Below are positions 9,086 through 15,910 of a DNA stretch of 24,187 nt, in pieces. This DNA comes from an uncultured Eubacteriales bacterium. GTDB taxonomy: Bacteria; Bacillota; Clostridia; Oscillospirales; Oscillospiraceae. The stretch lies in assembly GCA_900552475.1 (NCBI GenBank), contig USAC01000025.1, positions 1 through 24,187 of the forward strand, written 5' to 3'. The notes beneath the pieces are model-generated. The model searched no databases. It was not told the DNA's origin and saw only the letters and a program-made list of their open reading frames with translations. The position numbers and the translations under genes are program-made. How positions within the stretch are numbered: the first letter of the stretch is position 1; each line of letters opens with the position of its first letter.

Positions 9086-10168
9086 GTGCCCCAAAGACCG
9101 GACGAGCGCTGGCAGGTCATCCTGACGCCGCTGCTGCTCACGGCGGCGACGGTGCTCACCGGCGTGGTGTGCGTCGGCGGCGGCAAAATGAACCAGGTGC
9201 TCTGGGTCTGGTCGGCGATTCTGTCGGCGACGGTGCCGCTGTCGCTGCCGCTGACGGGGGCGCTGCCCCTGCGGCGGCTGAGCCGCCACCTTGCGCGCAG
9301 CGGCAGCGCCGCAGCGGGCTATCAGGGCGCGCGGGCGGTCAGCACGTCGAAGCGCATGGTGCTGACGGACTCCGACCTCTTCCCGCCGGGAACGGTCGAG
9401 CTCAACGGCCTGAAAATCTACGGCGAGGAGATCGGCAAGGTCGTCTCCTACGCCGCGACGCTCGCAAGCGCCGCGCAGAGCCCCCTCTCCCCCATCTTTG
9501 AGCAGTTGCTCGCCGCCGAGAGCGGCGTGCGCCAGCCGCTGGAGGATCTGCAGTTTTATGAGGAGGGCGGCTTCGGCGGCACCATCCACGGCGAGACGGT
9601 CATGATGGGCAGCGCCTATTTCATGAAGCAGTCCAAGGTGACGCTCCCGCGCGATCTGAAGCTGAAAACGGGGGTATTCCTCTCCGTGGACGGGCAGCTC
9701 ATCGCGATCTTCGCCATCAAGTATCAGGCGAGCCGCAACGTCGACTGGGCGCTGCGCGCCGTGCGGCGCAACCGGATCCAGCCGGTGCTCGCCGTGCGCG
9801 AGGGAAACGTCACGCCGGGGCTTCTGAAGCGGAAGTTCAGCTTCGACGTCAAACCCGTGTACCCGGACGTGTCAACACGGTTGGCGCTCTCGGAGCTGAC
9901 GGAGCAGCGCGGCGAGCCGAACGCCGTGATCTACCGCGAGGGGCTGATGCCGTTCGCGGAGACGGTCATCGGCAGCCGCCGGCTCCTGCGCGCCGTCCGC
10001 GCGGGGACGATCCTCGCCTATTTCGGCGCGCTCGCGGGGCTGCTGCTGAGCTACTATCTGACGGGGCTGGGCAGCACGGATTTACTGCACCCGATGCAGA
10101 TGCTGGGGTATCTCGCCCTGTGGCTCGTGCCGCCGGTACTGCTGAGTGGGCTCGTGAAACTCTACTAA
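9086..10168 (+). CDS. P-type-ATPase-like membrane protein, C-terminal half (degenerate catalytic motifs)
   Basis: This continues the frame of the preceding gene; GTG 9086 is merely the first possible start and has no ribosome site, so this half is probably expressed only if the TAA is bypassed. In this half, helices lie at about 11-31, 37-61, 307-325 and 336-356. Between them lies a cytoplasmic region with the order of a P-type ATPase headpiece. DSDLFPPGTVELNG (95-108) sits where DKTGTLT is expected; IHGETVMMGSAYFM (167-180) resembles the nucleotide-domain loop; VFLSVDGQLIAIFAIK (197-212) and PVLAVREGNVTPGLL (233-247) occupy the TGDN position; and no GDGxND is present. The phosphorylation and hinge motifs are thus lost, which points to a pseudoenzyme. 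This is inference from motif order, not alignment. Its stop lies inside a 24-bp-arm hairpin. Confidence 0.65.
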   Translation: MPQRPDERWQVILTPLLLTAATVLTGVVCVGGGKMNQVLWVWSAILSATVPLSLPLTGALPLRRLSRHLARSGSAAAGYQGARAVSTSKRMVLTDSDLFPPGTVELNGLKIYGEEIGKVVSYAATLASAAQSPLSPIFEQLLAAESGVRQPLEDLQFYEEGGFGGTIHGETVMMGSAYFMKQSKVTLPRDLKLKTGVFLSVDGQLIAIFAIKYQASRNVDWALRAVRRNRIQPVLAVREGNVTPGLLKRKFSFDVKPVYPDVSTRLALSELTEQRGEPNAVIYREGLMPFAETVIGSRRLLRAVRAGTILAYFGALAGLLLSYYLTGLGSTDLLHPMQMLGYLALWLVPPVLLSGLVKLY

Positions 10169-10211
10169 GAAAGACGCGGAGGATGAAATCCTCCGCGTCT
10201 TTCTTAGTAGA
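10161..10211 (+). terminator. Long perfect hairpin over the stop codon of the ATPase-like gene
   Basis: Perfect 24-bp arms (10161-10184 and 10188-10211) with a GAA loop include the TAA stop at 10166-10168. It is much longer than an average terminator, and its T-rich segment lies inside the arm. Confidence 0.8.
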
Positions 10212-10361
10212 AGGGGTTTCGCTCCGAACCGCGCATTTTTGCGCGCTGTGCGCGCAAAAATACACTCTCTCCGCGCAGGGTGTTTTTTGCGACGTACACG
10301 CCGCCGCGAAAAACGGATTTCATTTTATTCGCGGCCTGCGAGCCGTGAACTCTGCGAGGCT
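10211..10361 (+). repeat. Intergenic repeat family 1, copy B
   Basis: The unit starts with AGGGG and TTTCGCTCCG (10217-10226). It has a variable hairpin with 12-bp arms (10235-10246/10250-10261), then CTCCGCGCAGGGTGTTTTTT, then the conserved core (10296-10360). The core matches copy C at 59 of 65 positions by eye. It lies between the ATPase-like gene terminator and the hemW terminator. Confidence 0.85.
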
Positions 10362-10362
10362 T

Positions 10363-10399
10363 ATAAACAACGGGAGGATAAATCCTCCCGGTTGTTTAT
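10363..10399 (-). terminator. Terminator of hemW (bidirectional shape)
   Basis: A stem of GGGAGGA/TCCTCCC is extended by AT-rich feet (ATAAACAA / TTGTTTAT) with one bulged base, about 28 bp past the hemW stop codon. The loop is TAAA. Confidence 0.8.
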
Positions 10400-10426
10400 G
10401 TTGTCTATTATACGATTTGTATTTGG

Positions 10427-11638
10427 TTAGTCGATGACTCTGTAGTCACCGCGGGCGGCGCGGGCCAGGCGGTCGGCCTTTTCGCGGCTCAGCTCCTCCT
10501 GCAGCGCGCCGATGATCTGGTTCGAGACAAGAAAGCCCTTCGGCGTCAGACGCCAGCTGCCGTCATCGTTCTGACAAGCAAGGCCGTGCGCGGCGTACTG
10601 GTGCAGGAGTTTTGCCAGCGGGTTAAAGCGCTCGCGGAAGGCGTTTTCAAACTCGCGCGGGTCGGCGCCGCGCGCCAGCCGCAGCCGCAGCATGATGTAC
10701 TCCATGTCGCGCTCCCTCCGGGAGATCGTCTCCCGCTCGGAGAGCACCAGCTCCCCCGCGATATAGCGGTCGATGTCGCGCAGGTACCCGTAGCGCACGT
10801 CGCCGAAGTCGGAGTGCGCGCCGGGGCCGAAGCCTGCGTACTCCTGCAGCAGCCAGTATTTCAGATTGTGCTTCGAGGCAAAGCCGGGCTTGGCGAAATT
10901 GGAGATCTCATACTGCTCGTACCCGTGCTCCTTGAGGAAGGCGACGGTGTAGAGATACATGTCCGCCTGCGCGTCGTCGTCCGGGAACGTCAGCTCCCCC
11001 TGCCGCGCAAAAAGCGGCGTCCCCGGCTCGAGCTTGAGCCCGTAGCACGAGAGGTGCTCCGGCTGGAGGTCGACCGCGTCCTGCAGCGTCTTTTCCCACT
11101 GGGCCATCGTCTGGCCGGGCAGGCCGTAGATGAGGTCGAGACTGAGGTTTTTGATCTTCGCGCGGCGGGCGGCGGCCACGGCCTCCTGCACCTGCGCGAA
11201 GGTATGGACGCGCCCAATCGCCTGCAGCAGCGCGTCGTCCGTCGACTGTACGCCGAGCGAGAGCCGGTTCACGCCCGCGCGGCGCAGGGCGCGCAGCGCC
11301 TTCCAGTCGCACGCGCTGTCGGGGTTGGCCTCCACCGTGATCTCCGGCTCCTTTGCGAGCCGGTAGTGCTTCTTCACCGTCTTGAGCAGCTCCGTCAGCC
11401 GCTTCACGCCGAGGTAGCTCGGCGTGCCGCCGCCGAAATAGACGGTGTCGACGATGTGACAGTCCGCCTGCGGCGCGACCTCGACGAGGTGGCGCTGCAG
11501 CGCGGCGGTATAGGCGTCCATCTTCTCCTCGCTGCGCGCGAGCGAATAGAAGTCGCAATAGGCGCACTTCGCCTTACAGAACGGAATGTGGAGATACAGC
11601 CCGAGCGGGTGATCCCTCCTGATGTTCTTTTTTCCCAT
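10427..11638 (-). CDS. hemW: Heme chaperone HemW (radical SAM, coproporphyrinogen III oxidase-like)
   Basis: This is a 403-residue radical SAM protein. The iron-sulfur motif is CKAKCAYC (C21, C25, C28; CxxxCxxC), with GGGTPS (69-74) for SAM binding. Further HemW/HemN-type blocks are TVEANPDS, NRLSLGVQS, SLDLIYGLPGQT and the C-terminal winged-helix segment GLACQNDDGSWRLTPKGFLVSNQII. HemW lacks the extra N-terminal extension of true HemN, which fits this start. HemW proteins bind heme and hand it to target hemoproteins; older annotation as coproporphyrinogen oxidase is usually wrong. ATG 11636-11638 has a GGAGGG site that overlaps the end of the ferredoxin gene, whose stop is 2 nt upstream, so the two are translated as a unit. 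Confidence 0.92.
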   Translation of the reverse strand: MGKKNIRRDHPLGLYLHIPFCKAKCAYCDFYSLARSEEKMDAYTAALQRHLVEVAPQADCHIVDTVYFGGGTPSYLGVKRLTELLKTVKKHYRLAKEPEITVEANPDSACDWKALRALRRAGVNRLSLGVQSTDDALLQAIGRVHTFAQVQEAVAAARRAKIKNLSLDLIYGLPGQTMAQWEKTLQDAVDLQPEHLSCYGLKLEPGTPLFARQGELTFPDDDAQADMYLYTVAFLKEHGYEQYEISNFAKPGFASKHNLKYWLLQEYAGFGPGAHSDFGDVRYGYLRDIDRYIAGELVLSERETISRRERDMEYIMLRLRLARGADPREFENAFRERFNPLAKLLHQYAAHGLACQNDDGSWRLTPKGFLVSNQIIGALQEELSREKADRLARAARGDYRVID

Positions 11639-11640
11639 GT

Positions 11641-11874
11641 TCAGCCCTCCTGCTTCGCCGGGAGAATGGTCACGGCCTCATACGGACAGTTGACCCTGCA
11701 GGAGCGGCAGCCGATGCACCGCTCCGCGTCCACACGGTAGATCCCGTCGGGCTGCTGCTCGATACATTCCATGATGCAGAACATCGAACAGTACCCGCAG
11801 CCCGTGCAGCGGTCCGGGTCGATCAGCGCCTTCTGTCGTGTCTTCCGCCCAAAGGGATGCGCGCCGTCTGTCAT
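11641..11874 (-). CDS. 2[4Fe-4S] ferredoxin-type protein
   Basis: This is a 77-residue electron carrier. Two cluster-binding motifs, CTGCGYCSMFC (22-32) and CIGCRSCRVNCP (53-64), each fit CxxCxxCxxxC. The N-terminal 20 residues are basic (PFGRKTRQKALIDPDRC). An extra Cys in CIMEC follows the first motif. It is transcribed ahead of hemW with only 2 nt between them, so it could supply electrons to the radical SAM cluster; that partnership is inference. ATG 11872-11874 has an AGGTGATC ribosome site and a TTGCCA-17-TATAAT promoter lies upstream. Confidence 0.9.
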   Translation of the reverse strand: MTDGAHPFGRKTRQKALIDPDRCTGCGYCSMFCIMECIEQQPDGIYRVDAERCIGCRSCRVNCPYEAVTILPAKQEG

Positions 11875-11907
11875 AGGATCACCTGCTTTCCGGTTATTGG
11901 TTCTTCG

Positions 11908-11936
11908 ATTATAGCGTTTTTCCTGCCGCTTGGCAA
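11908..11936 (-). promoter_or_regulatory. Promoter of the ferredoxin-hemW operon
   Basis: On the minus strand a -35 TTGCCA (11931-11936), 17-bp spacer and perfect -10 TATAAT (11908-11913) give one of the strongest promoters in the window. The leader is about 28 nt. Confidence 0.8.
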
Positions 11937-11943
11937 GGCGGCG

Positions 11944-11972
11944 GCATATTTTTCATCCGCCGGGGCAGACTA
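11944..11972 (+). promoter_or_regulatory. Candidate forespore (SigG-type) promoter for spoVAC
   Basis: GCATA (11944-11948), 17 bp, then CAGACTA (11966-11972) resemble the known SigG consensus (GHATR, about 18 bp, CATHHTA) with one -10 mismatch. No vegetative promoter is visible on this strand. SpoVA genes are SigG-controlled in Bacillus subtilis. Confidence 0.45.
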
Positions 11973-11996
11973 CGACCGGAAAGGACGTGATGCGCC

Positions 11997-12434
11997 GTGA
12001 ACATGACCCCGCAGGAATATCAGAATTATGTGCGCCGCATGCAGAAAAAATCCCCTCTCGGCAAGGACATGGCCCTCGCCTTCCTCATCGGCGGGCTGAT
12101 CTGCGCCGCCGGTCAGGGGATTCTGAACGGCTGGCTGGCGGCGGGACTGCGCGAGGAGGACGCCGCTGCGGCCACGTCGATAAGCCTTGTGTTCCTCTCG
12201 GCGCTGCTCACGGCGCTGAACCTCTACAATAAGCTCGCGCGCTTCGGCGGCGCGGGCACGCTCGTACCAATCACGGGCTTTGCAAACGCCGTCGTCTCCC
12301 CCGCCATCGACTTCCGCGCCGAGGGAATCGTCACCGGCACGGCGGCGAAGATGTTCGTCATCGCCGGGCCCGTCATCGTCTTCGGCACCGCCGCCAGCGC
12401 GCTGTATGGACTGATCCTCTGGCTGGTCGGGTAA
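11997..12434 (+). CDS. spoVAC: Stage V sporulation protein AC
   Basis: This is a 145-residue polytopic membrane protein. Hallmarks of SpoVAC are the YQNYVRRMQKKSPLGKD head, AFLIGGLICAAGQGILNG, GAGTLVPITGFANAVVSPAIDF, EGIVTGTAAKMFVIAGPVIVFG and a last hydrophobic helix. In B. subtilis SpoVAC is a mechanosensitive channel component in the forespore membrane for dipicolinic acid movement. The start is read as GTG 11997 with AAGGA 11 nt upstream; ATG 12003 is the alternative, giving a protein two residues shorter. No spoVAD or spoVAE follows: the next item is a terminator and a repeat, which is unusual because these genes normally form an operon. The stop codon lies inside the terminator stem. 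Confidence 0.93.
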   Translation: MNMTPQEYQNYVRRMQKKSPLGKDMALAFLIGGLICAAGQGILNGWLAAGLREEDAAAATSISLVFLSALLTALNLYNKLARFGGAGTLVPITGFANAVVSPAIDFRAEGIVTGTAAKMFVIAGPVIVFGTAASALYGLILWLVG

Positions 12435-12456
12435 AAAGGTGAAGCCTTTTTACCCG
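12428..12456 (+). terminator. Terminator over the spoVAC stop codon
   Basis: Perfect 12-bp arms (12428-12439, 12445-12456) with a 5-nt loop include TAA 12432-12434 in the left arm. The T-run is inside the right arm. Confidence 0.7.
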
Positions 12457-12606
12457 AGGGGATTTCGCTCCGCTCTGCGCCTCGGCTGGCCTTTGGCCAG
12501 CCTGCGACGCTCGCTCCGCGCAGAGTGTTTTTTTGCGGCATACACGCCGCCGCAAGAAACGGATTTCATTTTATTCGCGGCCTGCGAACCGCGAACTCTG
12601 TGAGAC
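12457..12606 (+). repeat. Intergenic repeat family 1, copy C
   Basis: The unit starts AGGGG and TTTCGCTCCG (12463-12472). It contains a variable nested hairpin (CTCTGCGC 12473-12480 with GCGCAGAG 12518-12525; inner GGCTGGCC/GGCCAGCC 12484-12502) and then the conserved core (12542-12606). It sits between the spoVAC terminator and the terminator of the next minus-strand gene, the same placement as copy B. Confidence 0.85.
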
Positions 12607-12610
12607 TTAT

Positions 12611-12646
12611 AAATAAAAGGCTTGCCCGCGGGCAAGCCTTTTATTT
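12611..12646 (-). terminator. Terminator of the two-TM unknown gene (bidirectional shape)
   Basis: Perfect 17-bp arms (12611-12627 and 12630-12646) have A-rich and T-rich feet and a GC-rich apex (GCCCGCGGGC). It lies 27 bp past the stop of the minus-strand gene. Confidence 0.85.
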
Positions 12647-12673
12647 CGCATGATATGCGGCATGATGTTCGTT

Positions 12674-13546
12674 TTATTCTTCCGCCGTCAGGCCTGTGGC
12701 GCGCTCGAAGGCGGGCAGCTCGTAGCACGGGAAGTATATCCCCCAGCGCTCGCCGGCGCGGTCGAGTTCGAGGATGTAATAGGGCTTGCAGTAGATGAGG
12801 CCGTTGTCGCCCTCGCTGAGCTTATAGGCCTTATAGCGCCCCTGATTGCACGGCTCCTCCTTGTTCCAGCTCTCCAGGCGGATCCGCTTATTGACCCTCC
12901 GGATGCCACGCAGCGAGACGCGCGGGAAGGTGTACTTCCCGTCCAGATTGGCCAGATACAGGTTCTCATCGTCGAAAAACAGCCGGAAAATCGGGTTAAA
13001 ATGCGTGTTCATCTGCATGGTCTTTTCGCAGACCTTGCACTCCCCGCCCTTCTCCTTATAGAAAAAGGTCAGCACGTCCACCTCCTGCGCGTCGGGCGGC
13101 ACGTCCAGCTCGTCAAAAATTGCGGACATGGAGTTCTCCGTCCGTGCAAACACGCGCTCGCTCTCCTCCGTCTCCAGCACCTGCTTGCTCTTTCTGCGGC
13201 CGAGAACGCGCAGCGCCGCCCAGACGAGCAGGCACACGCCAAACGCCCAGAACACCCCCGGCGCGTTGCGGTACGCCAGACGCAGCTGCGCCGTGGGATG
13301 GTCTGCCTTCAGCACCGCCCTCAGGATACCGCACAGCGTGATCAGCCACCCCATACTGCAGACGTACTCCACCACGCGCAAGGGCTTGGCGAGCTGGCTT
13401 TTCTCCATCGTCTCGTTCATGCGGCCGAGCATCTCCTCATGGCGTCTGCGCAGCGCGTCGGACGGCTCCTGCGTGAGAAATTCCCGTCCGTTCGGTTCGG
13501 TGTTGTGTTTGTTTTCCGTCAGATCCGTCGCAAAAACAGGTTTCAT
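12674..13546 (-). CDS. Membrane protein of unknown function, two TM helices
   Basis: I do not recognise this 290-residue protein. Residues 1-55 are polar and charged (ALRRRHEEMLGRMNETMEKSQ). Hydrophobic helices occur at about 57-78 and 97-115, separated by a short loop. The remainder is a cytoplasm-type domain with many aromatic and charged residues, including TFPRVSLRGIRRVNKRIRLESWNK-like beta strands and YYILELDRAGERWGIYFP. A two-helix anchor followed by a beta-rich domain recalls bacterial PH/YcxB-type proteins; this is only a resemblance. ATG 13544-13546 is chosen because AGGGGG precedes it; upstream in-frame methionines lie beyond the promoter (13577-13605). The gene has its own promoter and terminator and no operon partner. 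Confidence 0.75.
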   Translation of the reverse strand: MKPVFATDLTENKHNTEPNGREFLTQEPSDALRRRHEEMLGRMNETMEKSQLAKPLRVVEYVCSMGWLITLCGILRAVLKADHPTAQLRLAYRNAPGVFWAFGVCLLVWAALRVLGRRKSKQVLETEESERVFARTENSMSAIFDELDVPPDAQEVDVLTFFYKEKGGECKVCEKTMQMNTHFNPIFRLFFDDENLYLANLDGKYTFPRVSLRGIRRVNKRIRLESWNKEEPCNQGRYKAYKLSEGDNGLIYCKPYYILELDRAGERWGIYFPCYELPAFERATGLTAEE

Positions 13547-13576
13547 GACAGAATCCCCCTCTCTTCTCTTTTCCCC

Positions 13577-13605
13577 ATCGTACCATGCGCCCGCCACGTT
13601 GTAAA
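13577..13605 (-). promoter_or_regulatory. Promoter of the two-TM unknown gene
   Basis: On the minus strand a -35 TTTACA (13600-13605), 17-bp spacer and -10 TACGAT (13577-13582) with extended TGG are present. Confidence 0.7.
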
Positions 13606-13668
13606 CCCTTTTATCGCTTCCGCGCACTTTTGACCACTTTTGCGCGGGGGTGGCTGTTAACATAACGG

Positions 13669-13733
13669 TGTGGAAAACTCTGTGGATAATGTGCATAACC
13701 TTTGCCGCGCGGGCTGTCGAGCGCTGTGGACAA
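13669..13733. promoter_or_regulatory. Cluster of three DnaA-box-like 9-mers
   Basis: TGTGGAAAA (13669-13677), TGTGGATAA (13681-13689) and TGTGGACAA (13725-13733) all lie in the same orientation. The middle one is the perfect DnaA box (TTATCCACA on the other strand); the outer two differ at one position. They lie in the intergenic space before the parE-like gene. I see no convincing AT-rich unwinding element, and dnaA/dnaN are not in the window. Confidence 0.6.
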
Positions 13734-13807
13734 GCGGTATTTTTTATGGAAACCGGCGTACTTTTCCGCGAAAAAGGAATGTTCCATCCGCCCGCGGCGG
13801 GCGGGAC

Positions 13808-13836
13808 TTGTCAGAATCCGAAAAATGCGATACAAT
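13808..13836 (+). promoter_or_regulatory. Promoter of the parE-like gene
   Basis: A -35 TTGTCA (13808-13813), 17-bp spacer and -10 TACAAT (13831-13836) each match consensus at 5/6. Transcription would begin near 13843, 37 bp before the ATG, so the longer upstream frame is not translated. Confidence 0.8.
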
Positions 13837-13879
13837 AATAAATTGCGAAAAAACGCGGCAAATGCCGACGGAGGAATAT

Positions 13880-15862
13880 ATGCCTAAGAAAAAAGTTTAC
13901 GACAACGACAGTATCTCCAGTCTGAAGGGCGCGGATCGGGTGCGCAAGCGCCCCGGCGTCATCTTCGGCTCCGACGGGCTGGAGGGCTGCGAGCACGCGG
14001 TGTTTGAGATTCTCTCGAACGCCATCGACGAGGCGCGCGCGGGCTTCGGACGGCTCATCACCGTCACCCGCTTCGCCGACCACTCCATCGAGGTCGAGGA
14101 CAATGGCCGCGGCTGTCCGGTGGACTGGAACGAAAAAGAGGGCCGCTACAACTGGGAGCTCGTGTTCTGCGAGCTGTACGCGGGCGGCAAATACGACAAC
14201 GAGTCGAGCGAGAACTATGAATTCTCGCTCGGTCTGAACGGTCTCGGCTCCTGCGCGACGCAGTACGCCTCGCGCTACATGGACGTGACCGTCTGGCGCG
14301 AGGGCAAGGAGTATAGCCTGCACTTCGAGCGCGGCGAGATTGTCGGACAGATGAGCGTGCGCGAGCAGAGCGGCAAGAAGCGCACCGGCACGCGCATCCG
14401 CTGGCTGCCGGATCTGGAGGTGTTCACCGACATCGACATCCCGGTCGACTACTTCCGCGACACGCTCAAGCGGCAGGCCGTGGTGAACGCGGGCGTGACG
14501 TTCCGCCTGCGCAATCAGGCAAACGGGAAGCTCGAGCCCGAGGACTTCGTCTATGAGCACGGCATCGCCGACTATATCCGCGAGCTGGCCGGGGACGACG
14601 CGCTCACCGAGCCCGTCTGCTGGGAGGCCGAGCGCCGCGGACGTGACCGCGCCGACAAGCCCGAGTACAAGGTCAAGCTCAACATCGCCTGCTGCTTTTC
14701 CAACCGCGTCCACCTTGTCGAGCACTATCACAACTCGAGCTTCCTCGAGTACGGCGGCGCACCGGAAAAGGCGACACGTCTGGCGTTCGTCGCGGCGATC
14801 GACAAATACCTGCGCGAGAACAATAAGTACACCAAGGGTGAGAGCAAGATCACCTTTCCCGACGTGCAGGACTGTCTCATCCTCGTGAGCAACAACTTCT
14901 CGACGCAGACGAGCTATGAAAACCAGACGAAAAAGGCCATCAACAACAAGTTCGTGCAGGACGCGATGAGCGAGTTCCTGCGCGAGCAGCTACAGGTCTA
15001 CTTCATCGAGAACCACGACGCGGCGGAGAAAATCGCCGCGCAGGTGCTCATCAACAAACGCAGCCGCGAGACGGCGGAAAAGACGCGCATCAACCAGAAA
15101 AAGAAGCTCACGGAGAAGATCGACATCGCCAACCGCGTGCAGAAGTTCGTCGACTGCCGCACGAAGGACGTCAGCCGCCGCGAGATCTATATCGTGGAGG
15201 GCGACTCCGCCCTCGGCGCGTGCAAGCAGTCGCGCGACGCGGAGTTTCAGGGGCTGATGCCCGTGCGCGGCAAGATCCTGAACTGTCTGAAGGCCGACTA
15301 TCCGCGCATCTTCAAAAGCGAGATCATCACCGACCTCATGAAGGTGCTCGGCTGCGGCGTGGAGGTGCAGAGCCGCGCCGTGAAGGACCTCAACCAGTTT
15401 GACATCAACAACCTCCGCTGGAGCAAGGTCGTCATCTGCACCGATGGCGACGTCGACGGCTTCCAGATCCGGACGCTGATCCTGACGATGCTCTACCGCC
15501 TGTGCCCGACGCTCATCCGCGAGGGGTACGTCTACATCGCGGAGACGCCGCTGTTCGAGATCACCTGTAAGGATAAGACGTGGTTCGCCTACTCCGAGCG
15601 CGAGAAGGCGGACATTCTCAAGGAGCTGGAGGGCAAGAAGGTCAGCATCCAGCGCTCGAAGGGTCTCGGTGAGAACGACCCGGAGATGATGTGGCTGACG
15701 ACGATGAACCCGGAGACGCGGCGGCTGGTGAAGGTCATGCCCGCAGACGTCGAGGAGACGGCGCGCGTGTTTGACCTTCTCCTCGGCGACAACCTCGCCG
15801 GGCGGAAGGACTACATCGCCGAAAACGGGTATAAGTATATGGATATGATTGATGTGAGCTGA
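13880..15862 (+). CDS. Type IIA DNA topoisomerase subunit B, divergent (ParE/GyrB-like)
   Basis: This is a 660-residue ATPase subunit of a type II topoisomerase. The GHKL ATPase site shows N47 and E51 (FEILSNAIDEARAG), DNGRGCPVD (74-82) and GLNGLGSCATQYAS (118-131). The transducer domain follows. The Toprim domain has EIYIVEGDSALGA (435-447) with the catalytic Glu440, CTDGDVDG (520-527) with Asp522/524/526, and RSKGLGENDPEMMW near the C-terminus. Standard GyrB has DADVDG and VEGDSAGG, so the motifs are kept but the protein is clearly divergent. This fits a second topoisomerase in Clostridia (ParE-like) rather than the main gyrase; that assignment is inference. The ATG follows GGAGGAATAT. The A subunit lies 576 bp downstream. 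Confidence 0.88.
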   Translation: MPKKKVYDNDSISSLKGADRVRKRPGVIFGSDGLEGCEHAVFEILSNAIDEARAGFGRLITVTRFADHSIEVEDNGRGCPVDWNEKEGRYNWELVFCELYAGGKYDNESSENYEFSLGLNGLGSCATQYASRYMDVTVWREGKEYSLHFERGEIVGQMSVREQSGKKRTGTRIRWLPDLEVFTDIDIPVDYFRDTLKRQAVVNAGVTFRLRNQANGKLEPEDFVYEHGIADYIRELAGDDALTEPVCWEAERRGRDRADKPEYKVKLNIACCFSNRVHLVEHYHNSSFLEYGGAPEKATRLAFVAAIDKYLRENNKYTKGESKITFPDVQDCLILVSNNFSTQTSYENQTKKAINNKFVQDAMSEFLREQLQVYFIENHDAAEKIAAQVLINKRSRETAEKTRINQKKKLTEKIDIANRVQKFVDCRTKDVSRREIYIVEGDSALGACKQSRDAEFQGLMPVRGKILNCLKADYPRIFKSEIITDLMKVLGCGVEVQSRAVKDLNQFDINNLRWSKVVICTDGDVDGFQIRTLILTMLYRLCPTLIREGYVYIAETPLFEITCKDKTWFAYSEREKADILKELEGKKVSIQRSKGLGENDPEMMWLTTMNPETRRLVKVMPADVEETARVFDLLLGDNLAGRKDYIAENGYKYMDMIDVS

Positions 15863-15910
15863 GGTGCGGCTCCGTTTTGCGCCGTACCCCGGTGGGTGAA
15901 GCGGCCTTTG

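Larger units (their letters stand above)
13547..13879. other. Divergent intergenic region before the parE-like gene
   Basis: These 333 bp hold the leftward promoter (13577-13605), the DnaA-box cluster (13669-13733), and the rightward promoter (13808-13836). No small gene with a credible ribosome site was found. Confidence 0.6.

Noticed and set aside
13669..13733. Calling this the chromosomal origin outright
   Set aside because: The DnaA-box cluster is real, but dnaA, dnaN and a clear AT-rich unwinding region are absent, so it is kept only as a candidate regulatory or origin-like site.
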